A stretch of 64,000 nt of DNA from DASQZT01 sp035638575 (GCA_035638575.1 DASQZT010000297.1:1-64000), one strand, 5' to 3'; numbered from the stretch's first letter, positions 15,247 to 24,947 are shown. Notes: generated by a model not told the origin, from the sequence alone. Program-made: numbers and translations.

Positions 15247-17610
15247 ATGCGGAAACTTCTTGTCCCCTTCGCCTTTGCGGTCCTGTTTCTCCAGGCGCAA
15301 CCCGCCGGCAAGTTCGCGCTGACCATCGACAACATCATGCGCGGCCCAGGCTTGGTGGGCTACGAGCCGAGCCAGGTGCGGTGGTCCGGAGACGGCCAGC
15401 ACATCTACTTCCAGTGGAAGCAGGCCAGCCAGAAGGAAGAGGACCCGGCCGACACTTACGTCGTGGGCCGCGACGGCTCCGGCCTGCGCAAGCTCTCCGA
15501 CGAGGAGACCAAGCTCGCGCCCCCGCCATTCGGCGACTCTACCAGGGACAAGCGCCTCGTCACCTACATGCGCGACGGCGATCTCTTCATCTACGACAAC
15601 ACGACGGGTAAGACTCAGCAGATCACCAAGACCACGGACCTCGAGGCGAACCCGCGCTTCCTCCCCGATGGCAAGCGCATCACCTTCACGCGGAACGGCA
15701 ACCTCTACGCCATGTCGCTCGATACCGGCCTGCTGGTGCAGTTGACCGATATCCGCACGCCCGGCGCCGTGGCGGCTCCTGCGGCGCCGGCGGGATTCGG
15801 AGGCGGCCGCGGACAGGGCGGGCGCGGCGCAATGACATTGCCGCCGGCGGCAACCGGCGAGCCGCAGCGCGGCACCGACAGCCAGGAGTATCTCAAGAAG
15901 GAACAGAAGGAGCTGATCGAAGTCATCCGCGAGCGCGCGGCCCGGCGCGAAGAAGAGGATGCCAAACGCAAGAAGGACAACCCGCGCAAGCCGTTCACCC
16001 TCCAGGCGCGCCAGAGCGCCGGCGGCCTCCAGTTGTCGCCCGACGAGAAATACGTCATCGCCACAGTGATCGAAGCGGGCAACGCCAAGAACACCATCGT
16101 TCCGAACTACGTGACCGAGTCGGCCTACACGGAAGACATCTCCGGGCGGTCCAATGTCGGCGACACGCAGTCGCGCACGCGGCTCGCGGTGATCCAGGTG
16201 GAGACCGGCGAAGTCACCTGGGTGGACCCGGTTCCCAATCGCGACGTGCAGTTCTTCCAGCCCGTTTGGTCCGACGACGGGACCAAGGCCGTCATCATGG
16301 CGTGGGCCGCGGACAACAAGGACCGCTGGATCCTGGCGCTCGACCCCGCCACCGGAAAAACGCGCATCCTCGCCACCGACCACGACAACGCCTGGGTGGA
16401 CGGACCGGGCGCCAACACTCTCGGCTGGATGCAGAACGATCGCGAGGTCTTCTTCCAATCCGAGCGCACGGGCTATTCGCACCTGTACGCCGTGCCGTTC
16501 GCGAGCGGCGAGCCGCGCGCCCTTACTTCGGGGAATTGGGAGGTGCTCAGCGTGCGCCAGTCGAAGGACAAGTCGCGTTTCTTCCTGACCGCCAGCAAAG
16601 ACTCCCCCTACGAGCAGCACCTCTATGAGATGCCCGCGGAGGGCGGCGCGCTCACCCGCCTGACCACCGCGCCGGGCAAGCACGCCGCCACGCTGTCGCC
16701 CGACGACCGCTGGCTGGCCGACATCTACTCCTACACCAACAAGCCGCCGGAGCTGTACGTCCAGGAGGCCCAGCCGCGTGCCGAGGCTCGCAAGCTGACC
16801 TCCTCGCCCGCGCCCGAATTCTGGCAATACCCCTGGCGCGACGTGCCCATCGTGACCTTCACCGCGCGCGACGGCGTCAAGGTGCCGGCGCGCCTGTTCA
16901 AGCCCGCCAACGTCGGACGCGGCGGCCCGGGTGTGGTCTTCGTGCACGGCTCGGGCTACCTGCAAAACGTCGACCACAAGTGGTCCACGTACTATCACGA
17001 GTACCTGTTCCACCACATCCTGATGGAGCGCGGCTTCGTCGTGATCGATGTGGACTACCGCGGCTCGGCGGGATACGGGCGCGACTGGCGCACCGCGGTC
17101 TACGAGCACATGGGCGGCAAGGACCTCGACGATATCGTGGACGCTGCCAAATACCTGGCGGCCGAGCAGGGCGTGAATCCCCAAAAGATCGGCCTCTACG
17201 GCGGCAGCTACGGCGGATTCATCACCCTGATGGCCATGTTCACGCAGCCCGACGTGTTCGCGGCGGGCGCGGCCCTGCGGCCGGTGTCGGACTGGGCGCT
17301 CTACAACCACGGCTACACTTCGGCTATCCTCAACGTTCCGCAGAGCGATCCCGAGGCCTACCGCAAGTCGTCGCCCATTTATTTCGCGCAGGGCCTGAAG
17401 GGCGCGCTGCTGATCTGCCACGGGATGGTGGACACCAACGTCGAGTTCGAGGACACCGTGCGGCTGGTCGAGAGGTTGATCGAGCTGCGCAAGGAGAACT
17501 GGCAACTGGCGGTGTTCCCCGTGGAGAACCACAGTTTCGTGCACCCGGCAAGCTGGGCCGACGAGTACAAGCGCATCCTGGCGCTGTTCGAAAAAAACCT
17601 GAAGGGGTAA
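15247..17610 (+). CDS. S9 family prolyl-oligopeptidase-like peptidase
   Basis: A 787-aa exported serine peptidase of the S9 (DPP-IV/acylaminoacyl peptidase) type. A signal peptide (RKLLVPFAFAVLFLQAQPAG) is followed by a beta-propeller (about residues 30-500) and a C-terminal alpha/beta-hydrolase domain. The catalytic triad is readable: Ser654 in LYGGSYGGFITL, Asp729 in CHGMVDTNVEFED, and His762 in ENHSFVHPASW. A Gly/Ala/Arg-rich insert (about residues 175-200) interrupts the propeller. The chosen ATG gives the signal peptide at once, although the frame is open upstream. It likely digests peptides in the periplasm. Expression may be leaderless. Confidence 0.9.
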   Translation: MRKLLVPFAFAVLFLQAQPAGKFALTIDNIMRGPGLVGYEPSQVRWSGDGQHIYFQWKQASQKEEDPADTYVVGRDGSGLRKLSDEETKLAPPPFGDSTRDKRLVTYMRDGDLFIYDNTTGKTQQITKTTDLEANPRFLPDGKRITFTRNGNLYAMSLDTGLLVQLTDIRTPGAVAAPAAPAGFGGGRGQGGRGAMTLPPAATGEPQRGTDSQEYLKKEQKELIEVIRERAARREEEDAKRKKDNPRKPFTLQARQSAGGLQLSPDEKYVIATVIEAGNAKNTIVPNYVTESAYTEDISGRSNVGDTQSRTRLAVIQVETGEVTWVDPVPNRDVQFFQPVWSDDGTKAVIMAWAADNKDRWILALDPATGKTRILATDHDNAWVDGPGANTLGWMQNDREVFFQSERTGYSHLYAVPFASGEPRALTSGNWEVLSVRQSKDKSRFFLTASKDSPYEQHLYEMPAEGGALTRLTTAPGKHAATLSPDDRWLADIYSYTNKPPELYVQEAQPRAEARKLTSSPAPEFWQYPWRDVPIVTFTARDGVKVPARLFKPANVGRGGPGVVFVHGSGYLQNVDHKWSTYYHEYLFHHILMERGFVVIDVDYRGSAGYGRDWRTAVYEHMGGKDLDDIVDAAKYLAAEQGVNPQKIGLYGGSYGGFITLMAMFTQPDVFAAGAALRPVSDWALYNHGYTSAILNVPQSDPEAYRKSSPIYFAQGLKGALLICHGMVDTNVEFEDTVRLVERLIELRKENWQLAVFPVENHSFVHPASWADEYKRILALFEKNLKG

Positions 17611-17658
17611 CCGGCCGGCAACTTTCGCTTACGGTAGTGTGACAAATACCGGACAAAC

Positions 17659-17820
17659 CTAAGCAGAATCGTGTGAGTCAGGCTTGAGCGCGTCTTTGAA
17701 TCCCCGAATCCCTTCGGCCAGGCCTTTTCCAAGCTCGGGCAGCTTCTTCGGGCCGAACAGAATGAGTGCGACTGCCAGAATGACCAGCAGGTGGCGGGGT
17801 TGGAGCAAGTCTTCGATCAT
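17659..17820 (-). CDS. tatA: TatA/TatE-type twin-arginine translocase subunit
   Basis: A 53-aa protein: MIEDLLQPRHLLVILAVALI (short transmembrane helix), then FGPKKLPELGKGLAEGIRGF (the hinge FGPKKLPELG and amphipathic helix), then an acidic-polar tail. This is the TatA/E signature. The pore-forming subunit oligomerises in the inner membrane and lets folded twin-arginine proteins through. Several such cargo proteins are encoded in this window (31065, 35026, 59936). No tatC or tatB is nearby, so this is an orphan tatA. It is convergent with the S9 peptidase gene. Confidence 0.88.
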   Translation of the reverse strand: MIEDLLQPRHLLVILAVALILFGPKKLPELGKGLAEGIRGFKDALKPDSHDSA

Positions 17821-18159
17821 AAATCACCTGGAATCAGCATAACATGTGGCGGCCCGCGTGAAGGGATTCCTTTGGCCGGTCTTTTGATGCGGTATCCGGA
17901 ATCCTCTTTTTTCGGCTCACCGGGCATCGACGCGCTGGTCAATCGCTCGACCGCCATTTGATTGACGATTTCTGGATGTCAAAGGTTCACGATTCCCGCG
18001 CAATGAAGGTGGCAGGCGTTTAGCTGCTGAGGAAGAGCGGCAGTCAATCCGGCGATCAGTCGAAGTCAATCAACCAGGCGGCCATTTCATTTCTGGCACT
18101 CGCAGGCGGCCCCGCGCATAATGCTGATCTGAGGGACATCATGAGGTTGCCGTAGAAAA
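17821..18159. other. Divergent intergenic region with no recognised gene
   Basis: This 339-bp region separates the start codons of tatA (minus) and the PAS-LuxR regulator (plus). It should contain both promoters, but I find no convincing -35/-10 pair, no RNA gene and no coding frame of note. The only structure seen is the duplication at its right end (see 18145-18179). Confidence 0.5.
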
Positions 18160-18179
18160 ATGTGGTTGCCTGTAGAAAA
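18145..18179 (+). repeat. Short direct duplication across a start codon
   Basis: GGTTGCCGTAGAAAA (18145-18159) is repeated as GGTTGCCTGTAGAAAA (18164-18179) with one extra T. The start codon of the PAS-LuxR gene (18160) lies exactly between the copies, so its first residues after Met (WLPVEK) come from the second copy. Confidence 0.7.
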
Positions 18180-19077
18180 GGTCTTCGCTCGGCCAAACCG
18201 GCTCCTCGTCCTGATGGTGAGCGGTGGGATGATTGCGGTGATCGCTCTGCTCGACTGGTGGACGCTGCCCTATGTGTCGCTTGGCTTCCTCTACTTGTTC
18301 CCCATCATGCTCGCGGCTGGCTTCCTGCCCCGTCCAGCCCTTTTGGCGCTGGGCGTTCTTTGTGCCGTATTGAGCGAGAGTTTTAGCTCGCTTGACCCGG
18401 CGGGGAGAGTCAGTCGCTTGAGTTTTGAGACGCTGGCGCTTGCGGGCTGTGGGCTGTTCGTCTCGGAACTGCTTCGCAACCGTCGGCTCAGCATGGAAAC
18501 GGAGGCGCGGCTGCGGGCTCTCGTCGAGACCAGTCCGGCGGCCATTATCACGGTCGACCAGTCCGGCGTCGTCGAGTTGGCGAACCAAGCCGCGGCCGAA
18601 CTGCTGGTTCCACCCGACACAAATCTCACGGGACAGCCGATTGCCACGTTTGTGCCAGAGCTGTGCAATGCGTTACTGCCTGATGGCGGAGCACAGTTCC
18701 GGGCGTCGATGCAATGTCAGGTGCACCGGGGCAACGGCGAAACCTTCGTCGGGGAAGTATGGTTTTCTACTTTCAAGGAAAATGGTAGCGTCAGGCTGGC
18801 CGCGATCATCGCCGACGTGACTGAAGAGCAGCCCGCCGGCGCTCGGTCCGATCCGGTAGAGCCGGACGGAATGGAGCGACCCAGCTTGAACAGCCGTCAA
18901 CTGACTGTGTTGCGGCTTGTCCTCGAGGGCTTAACGAATAACGAAATTGCGTCAAGCCTCGAGATGACGACGAGCGCGGTCAAGAACACGCTTCAGCAGC
19001 TCTTCTCAAAAGCCGGAGTGAATAACCGCAGCCAGATGGTCCGCGTCGCCTTGGAACGCTACCGGAATCTATTGTAA
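18160..19077 (+). CDS. Membrane-anchored PAS-LuxR transcription regulator
   Basis: A 305-aa one-component regulator. Residues about 12-105 hold three or four hydrophobic helices (VLMVSGGMIAVIALLDWW, YLFPIMLAAGFLPRPALLA). About 115-225 form a PAS domain (ALVETSPAAIITVDQSGVVE, NQAAAELL). About 240-305 form a LuxR helix-turn-helix (LNSRQLTVLRLVLEGLTNNE, MTTSAVKNTLQQLFSKAGV). The layout implies direct sensing at the membrane and DNA binding by the same chain, without a separate kinase. No Shine-Dalgarno sequence precedes the ATG, and the start lies in a small duplication, so the exact N-terminus is uncertain. It is divergent from tatA; targets unknown. Confidence 0.82.
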   Translation: MWLPVEKVFARPNRLLVLMVSGGMIAVIALLDWWTLPYVSLGFLYLFPIMLAAGFLPRPALLALGVLCAVLSESFSSLDPAGRVSRLSFETLALAGCGLFVSELLRNRRLSMETEARLRALVETSPAAIITVDQSGVVELANQAAAELLVPPDTNLTGQPIATFVPELCNALLPDGGAQFRASMQCQVHRGNGETFVGEVWFSTFKENGSVRLAAIIADVTEEQPAGARSDPVEPDGMERPSLNSRQLTVLRLVLEGLTNNEIASSLEMTTSAVKNTLQQLFSKAGVNNRSQMVRVALERYRNLL

Positions 19078-19213
19078 GTGAGATTGCGAGAGCCGTCCGA
19101 TTCCCGTGCGCGAATCCTGAACGATTAATCGAATGCCTGGGCAGGCAGTTGGATATTCGGAATAGTTGCGGCTGAAGCCATTCACCTGCCTTTCCCGAGC
19201 GCCGCCTTTCCGC

Positions 19214-19219
19214 TATAAC
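19214..19219 (+). promoter_or_regulatory. Candidate -10 element directly before the receptor start
   Basis: TATAAC ends 7 nt before ATG 19227, with no Shine-Dalgarno sequence between. A weak TTTCCC lies exactly 17 bp upstream (19191-19196). The arrangement predicts a leaderless mRNA. Confidence 0.35.
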
Positions 19220-19226
19220 ATGCCCC

Positions 19227-22200
19227 ATGCACTCGAAAACTTTGATTACGTCGATCGTATGTGTCATCACCGGCGCTCTCTTCGCGCAGGTTGGCGGAAG
19301 AATCACGGGGACGGTAAAAGACCCAAGCGGGGCGGCCGTAGCCGGGGCGGCCATAGCCGCCATAAACTCGGCGACTGGCGTAAGACAGGCGACGAAAGCC
19401 GACGATCAAGGCGTGTATTCCTTCCCGGCACTCGCTGTTGGCCAGTACAACCTCGAAGTCGCCGCTCCCGGCTTTCAGCCATACCGCCGCACCGGACTGG
19501 CAGTTGATGTGAACAGCGCTCTGCAAGCGGATGTGATGCTGCAACTGGCGGGACAAACGTCGACCGTGGAGGTGAATGAGGAGGCGGCCCAAATTCAGGT
19601 GGAAAAATCTGACACCCAGATGGGCGAGACCATTACCAGCAAACGGATCACCGAAGTGCCGCTCAATGGCCGGAGCTATACCGACTTGCTGGCGCTGCAG
19701 GCCGGAGTGAACCCCGCGACCACCAACGTCAACGTGAGCGCCGGCGGAGCCTTGGGATTTGGATCCATCGCTCCTTCGGGAGGCCTGAGCGCCGGCAATT
19801 TCTCCATCAACGGCCAGCGCGAGTCCGCCAATGGCTTCATCCTGAATGGAGCGAATGTCGTGGAAACCATAGCCGGAGCTGCGGCGGTTGTGCCCAACCT
19901 CGATTCCATCGCCGAGTTCCGTGTCCTGACGAGCAACTTCGACGCCGAATATGGCGAATATGCCGGCGGTCTCGTGAGCACCGTCACCAAGTCAGGCAGC
20001 AATCAGCTCCATGGCTCCGTGTTCGAGTTCCTCCGCAACACGGACCTGGATGCTCGCGGCTTCTTCGATCCGTCCCGGCCCCAGTTCAACCAGAACCAGT
20101 ACGGTGGAACTTTTGGCGGCCCAATCAAGAAGGATAAAGTGTTCTTCTTCGGCGACTTTCAGGGAAGCCGCACCGTGCAGGGACAGGAGACCGGCCAGAT
20201 TCCAGTCCCTTCGCTTCTGGACAGGACCGGCAATCTGTCGGATCAGACCAATCTCTTTGGCCAATGTTCTGGGGGACCGTGCACGGTCAGCGCGTCGTAT
20301 TTCGCGAACGTTCTCTCCCAGCGGCTGGGATATCAGGTCGCATCCGGAGAACCTTACTACATGCCCGCCTGCACGAGCTCGGCTGACTGCGTGTTTCCGA
20401 ATGCCATCATCCCGCAGAGGGCTTGGTCGGCGTCGGCCCGGAACCTGTTGCAGTACCTCCCGGCCCCGAACGTCGGCGACGGTACGTTTTCTACGGCCGC
20501 ATTCGCCAACCGGCTGAATGACGCCAAGGGCGCCGCGCGCCTCGACGCGAATACCCGCTTCGGCACTCTCTCCGGGTACTATCATGTCGATAATTACAAC
20601 CTGAACAGTCCTTTCCCAACTCAGCAAGGCGGAGCCAATGTGCCCGGATTCAACGCGCTTTCAAACGGTCAGACGCAATTGGCGACTCTCGGAGACACCA
20701 AGACGTTCGGACCCACCGTGGTAAACGAGTTCCGCCTCAGCTATATGCGTGCCGCCAACAATTTCGGGCAGGCGAGTGGGGGCGTGGGCGTGAGCCTCGA
20801 TTCTCAGGGATTCGCCCCTGCATCTCGAGGAGGGATCGTTCCGGGCGCGCCCAAGTCGCTAGGCGTCGAGACCGTCGTCTTCAACTCGTTGACCTTCGGG
20901 ACGACCCCGTTTGCCATGAACCAGGTCAATCAGAATTACCAGGTTCAAGACAGCTTCTCCAAAGTGACCGGCAATCATACGGCGAAGTTCGGTTTCCAGG
21001 GACGCATCGATCACGTCAAGCAGAATGTGAACCTGATCGGAAACGGCGAGTTCCAGTTCACCGGCACGGAGACCGGTCTGGATTTTGCCGACTTTCTAAT
21101 CGGACTGCCGAACGCCTACCTTCAATCGTTTACGCCGCAGTTCGACAACCGCTCCCGCTATGCTGGGGTTTTCGCCCAGGATAGCTGGCGCATCCGGCCG
21201 AATCTCACGCTCAACTACGGCGTCCGCTGGGAGTACATACCGGCGTGGTCGCTGCAACTGAATCAGACCGCGACCTTCATCCCCGGCGACCAGTCCGTGC
21301 TCTTTCCGGGCGCCCCCAACGGATACGTGTTCCCGGGTGACAAGGCGCCCGATGGTTCGACGATTCCGCCCACCATTGCGGCCACTCCCAAGAACGACTT
21401 TTCCCCGCGAATCGGAATCGCCTACTCTCCCTCCCCCAAGAACGGCTTCCTCCGCCAGCTCGCGGGAGGTACGGGAAATAGCAGCATTCGCGCCGGTTAG
21501 GGCCGCTTCTTCACCGCCATCGAAGGATTGACGACGTCGTATCAGACAGGGAACCCGCCGTACGGCCTCCAATATGGCAGCTCCGAACGCCCCCTCTTTG
21601 AGGCGCCTTTCATAGGCGCCCTGACTGGAACCGCCGCCTCGCAGCCGTTCCCCTTGAATGTACCGCCAGCGAATGTCAGCCGGACCAACCCAGCGGCGAA
21701 TTTGGACTGGTCGCTATTCACTCCTCTGAACAGCGCGGTGGGATACTACTACAAGAATCCGACGCCCTACTCGGAGAACTACTTCTTTTCCCTTGAAAGA
21801 CAGATCGGCGCCAACACGGTCGTCGGCGCAAGCTACATCGGTAGCCAGGGCCACCACCTGATCACGCTTCTTTCTGCGAATCCCGGCGATCCGGCGCTCT
21901 GTCTGAGCGTGAGCAAGCCAAGTCAGGTAGCCCCGGGATCGCCGCTTTGCGGCCCGTTCGGCGAGAACGGTGTCTACACGAGGGCGGACGGCACCGTCAT
22001 CAACGGGACGCGAGGCCCGCTCGGCAACAATTTCGGAAGCGACTCTCACTTCTATAACTACGGAAACTCCGTGTACCATTCGCTTCAGATAACCGCGAAA
22101 CACAACACCAACCGTATGTCCCTGCTGGCGACTTACACCTACGGTAAGTCCCTGGACATGGCGTCGAATATGCAGGAACAGTTGTATCCCTATGACTACA

Positions 22201-22781
22201 CACTCCGGCGAGCACCCTCGGCTTTCGATCTGCGGCACAACTTGGTCGCCAGCTACCGCTACGAGCTTCCGTTCGAGAAGCTGCTCGGGAAAAGCCGGAT
22301 CGCAACAGGCTGGGCCTTAACTGGGATCACCCGTTACAGTACCGGCGTGCCTGTGACGCTGGTGGACCTCAACGACAACTCTCTGACGGGCACCAACAAC
22401 CAAGGCGTGAACGGGGGTGGTTCCGACCTGCCCGACTTTGCACCCGGGAACCTCGCGATCAACCGGAACCCGAGAAACGGCCGGCCATATTTCAACACTT
22501 CGCTATTCAGCGTGGCTCCCCTCGGATCACCGGGAACCTCGCCGCGCCGTTTCTTCTACGGGCCGGGCCTCGACAACTGGGACATTGCCCTGCTGAAGGT
22601 GACACGCTTTACCGAATCGAAAGTGCTCGAATTGCGCTGGGAGACTTTCAACACCTTTAACCACGCCCAGTTCTTCGGCGCGACGTCCGTCAACGCCAAT
22701 ATCAGCAGCACGTCCTTCGGGCAGGTAGTCAGCGCGATGCCCGGCCGCGTCATGCAAGTGGCGGCCAAAATCAATTTCTGA
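19227..22781 (+). pseudogene. Oar-like TonB-dependent receptor with in-frame amber stop
   Basis: The complete reading frame spans 1183 amino acids, the usual length of these outer-membrane receptors, but a TAG at 21498-21500 divides it. Before it: signal peptide (VCVITGALFAQVGG), carboxypeptidase-like domain (GTVKDPSGAAVAGAAIAAI), plug motifs (GGLVSTVTKSGSNQLHGSVF) and about half the barrel, ending at SSIRAG. After it, in the same frame: GRFFTAIEGLTTSYQ and the remaining strands, ending in Phe (QVAAKINF). The family pattern around the stop is RAGYGRFFT, so a Tyr codon (TAT/TAC) changed to TAG by a single base. No frameshift is present and both halves look well preserved. This is a recent nonsense mutation, a readthrough or suppressed codon, or a sequencing error. 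If the stop is real, the first product lacks half the barrel and should not fold. Confidence 0.85.
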
Positions 22782-22839
22782 TATCGCGCTTTGGCGCACC
22801 TGCCCCGCCGCCCGGCATTCGCGGTTACCATAGGAGTCC

Positions 22840-23997
22840 GTGTTCTCTTCCCGATTTTCTTGGGACCTGCCGCCAAACCGCCTGACCCGCGCGCTGGAAG
22901 ATCGCCGCCGCGCCGGTGCGGCCGTCCTCGACCTGACCGAATCCAACCCCACGCGCGCGGGATTCGACTACCCGGACGACATCGTGCGCGCGTTCGCCGG
23001 CCCGCGGATGCTGCTCTACCAGCCCGCGCCCGCCGGGTTGGAGGAGGCGCGCGAGGCCGTGGCGGCTTACTACGCCGCGCGCGGCCAGCCCGTGGACCCG
23101 CGCCGCATTCTGCTCACCGCCAGCACCAGCGAAGCCTACGCCTACCTTTTCAAGCTGCTGTGCAATCCCGGCGACCAGGTCCTGGTTCCGCGGCCCTCCT
23201 ACCCGCTGTTCGAATTCCTCGCGGACCTCGAAGCGGTCGAGATCCGGCAGTACCCGCTCGTCTATCACGGCGGATGGTCCATCGATATCCAAGCGCTGGC
23301 CGCCGCGATCACCGATCGGACCCGCGCCGTCGTGCTGGTGAACCCCAACAACCCGACCGGCTCTTACGTGAAGCGCGCGGAGCTGGATGCCCTGTCGCGA
23401 ATGGGCCTGCCGCTGATCTCCGACGAGGTGTTCTCGGACTACTGCTTCGCCCCGGACGACTCCCGCGTGACCACCGTTGCCGGCGCGGTCGAAGATCAAC
23501 TCGCCTTTTCCATGAGCGGGCTTTCGAAAATCGCGGGCCTGCCGCAGATGAAGCTGGGCTGGATTGTCGTGGGCGGGCCGGAGCCATTGCTCCGCGAAGC
23601 CATGGAAAAGCTGGAGTGGATCGCCGACACGTATCTTTCGGTGAGCACTCCGGTACAGTGCGCGGCGGCCAACCTGCTCGATGCCGGATCGCGCGTGCGG
23701 GAACAGATCCGCGCGCGAACGGCCGCCAACCTTGCCTTGGCGCGGGATGCGCTCGGCGGATCCGCGGCCAATATCCTCGCTATGGAGGGCGGCTGGTACA
23801 TCACCGTCCAGGTGCCCCGCATCCGCGGCGAGGAGGAATGGGCCCTGGAACTGCTTTCCCGCGAGGACGTCCTGGTCCAGCCGGGCTTTTTCTTCGACTT
23901 CGAATCCGAGGCGTTCCTGGTTGCCAGCCTGTTGACCGCCCCCGCGATCTTCCGCGAGGGAACCCTGCGGCTCAGACGCCTGGTAGATCGGGATTAG
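22840..23997 (+). CDS. PLP-dependent class I/II aminotransferase
   Basis: A 385-aa fold-type I aminotransferase. Visible motifs: ESNPTRAGF at the N-terminus, TASTSEAYAYLFKLLCNPGD, VNPNNPTGSYV (cofactor Asn), SDEVFSDY (Asp that binds the pyridine nitrogen, then Tyr), and the Schiff-base Lys230 in MSGLSKIAGLPQMKLGW. The start is GTG 22840 with TAGGAG just upstream. It is cytoplasmic and transfers the amino group between an amino acid and a 2-oxo acid; the exact substrates are not evident. It follows the disrupted receptor by 58 bp but need not be functionally linked. Confidence 0.88.
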   Translation: MFSSRFSWDLPPNRLTRALEDRRRAGAAVLDLTESNPTRAGFDYPDDIVRAFAGPRMLLYQPAPAGLEEAREAVAAYYAARGQPVDPRRILLTASTSEAYAYLFKLLCNPGDQVLVPRPSYPLFEFLADLEAVEIRQYPLVYHGGWSIDIQALAAAITDRTRAVVLVNPNNPTGSYVKRAELDALSRMGLPLISDEVFSDYCFAPDDSRVTTVAGAVEDQLAFSMSGLSKIAGLPQMKLGWIVVGGPEPLLREAMEKLEWIADTYLSVSTPVQCAAANLLDAGSRVREQIRARTAANLALARDALGGSAANILAMEGGWYITVQVPRIRGEEEWALELLSREDVLVQPGFFFDFESEAFLVASLLTAPAIFREGTLRLRRLVDRD

Positions 23998-24075
23998 CGG
24001 CCTAACACACGTAAATTCAGCGGCAAAACGCGTCAATCGGCGGAAAGATCCCGTACAATCGAATCGGGAGATACG

Positions 24076-24879
24076 ATGAGATCTGTTTCGGTGCCGGCAT
24101 TCCTTCTACTCGCCGGGGCAATTGCCGCCTCGGGCCAGACGAATCCGCCCGCCGTGACCGGCGTAACCAATACCGCCGGCTCTCCGTCGGTGCAGGCCGT
24201 GGCGCCCGGCTCGCTGGTCTCCATCTTCGGAACCAATCTGGCCTCTACCATGGCGTCTTCCGACACCGTCCCGTTGTCCGTTTCCTTGAGCGGTGTCAGC
24301 GTCACGTTCAACAATATCCCCGCGCCCATCCAGTTCGTGAGCGGCGGCCAGATCAACCTGCAAGTGCCGTGGGGCGTGCCGCCCTCCGACTCAAACAGCG
24401 GTCCGGTACAGGTCGTCGTCACGAGCAGTGGCGCCGCCTCCGCTCCCGCCGGCATCCAGGTGGTCGCGAGCGCCCCGGCGATCTTCAACATCGGTGGACA
24501 GGCAATCGCCATCAACGCCGATGGAAGTCTCGCGGCTCCCGCGGGCTCCATCCCGGGCATCGCCACGCGCCCGGCCACCATCGGCGATCCCAATGGCCTG
24601 GTGATCCTGGCAACCGGCCTCGGTGCGGTAGACACGTCTTTAGGCGATGGCGCGAATTCCATGGATCAGCAGCGGAACACGCTGGTCAAGCCCACCGTGA
24701 TGATTGGCGGAGTCGCCGCCCAGTTGGTGTTCTCCGGCCTGTCGCCGCAGTTCGTCGGCATCGACCAGATCAACGTGGTAATCCCCAGCGGCACGCCGAC
24801 CGGCAACGCCGTCCCCCTGCAAATCCAGGTGAACGGCACGGTAACTTCCAACCAGGTCTGGATCGCGGTCAGCCAGTAA
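24076..24879 (+). CDS. Secreted stand-alone TIGR03437-domain protein
   Basis: A 267-aa exported protein made almost entirely of the domain I recognise as TIGR03437, the Solibacter uncharacterised C-terminal domain. Markers are AVAPGSLVSIFGTNLA, FVSGGQINLQVPWGVP, ASAPAIFN, GLVILATGLGAVD, and GIDQINVVIPSGTPTGNAVP. The signal peptide is about MRSVSVPAFLLLAGAIAASG. It is all-beta with few charges. In other proteins the domain follows catalytic or beta-propeller modules, as it does at 37456-39540 here, so it probably serves attachment or recognition at the cell surface. GGGAG precedes the ATG, and TACAAT (24054-24059) could be a -10. No function is known to me. Confidence 0.82.
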   Translation: MRSVSVPAFLLLAGAIAASGQTNPPAVTGVTNTAGSPSVQAVAPGSLVSIFGTNLASTMASSDTVPLSVSLSGVSVTFNNIPAPIQFVSGGQINLQVPWGVPPSDSNSGPVQVVVTSSGAASAPAGIQVVASAPAIFNIGGQAIAINADGSLAAPAGSIPGIATRPATIGDPNGLVILATGLGAVDTSLGDGANSMDQQRNTLVKPTVMIGGVAAQLVFSGLSPQFVGIDQINVVIPSGTPTGNAVPLQIQVNGTVTSNQVWIAVSQ

Positions 24880-24924
24880 GTCGCGCGTTACCGACCCGCG
24901 CGCGCCGCCACTCCCGCTCCGTTA

Positions 24925-24947
24925 CCGAGCCGCGCGTCAGCAAGCGG
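24925..24947. repeat. Dispersed intergenic repeat, copy 2
   Basis: CCGAGCCGCGCG followed by TCAGCAAGCGG, near-identical to 4680-4704. The adjacent bases hold a second, weaker copy of part of the unit: GTTACCGAGCCGCGCG here resembles GTTACCGACCCGCGCG at about 24888-24903. It sits between two convergent genes. Confidence 0.55.

Noticed and set aside
14743..17544. A very long open frame (933 codons) on the minus strand opposite the S9 peptidase and part of the SDR gene
   Set aside because: It is antisense to two genes with complete catalytic motifs, its protein has no recognisable domain and is Val/Gly/Arg/His-rich, as expected from reversed high-GC coding DNA. The plus-strand and SDR genes explain the region.
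21528..22781. The 3' part of the second receptor as a separate gene
   Set aside because: Its first Met-like position is just the first candidate start after an in-frame TAG; there is no ribosome-binding site or signal peptide, and the sequence continues the barrel of the upstream part in the same frame.
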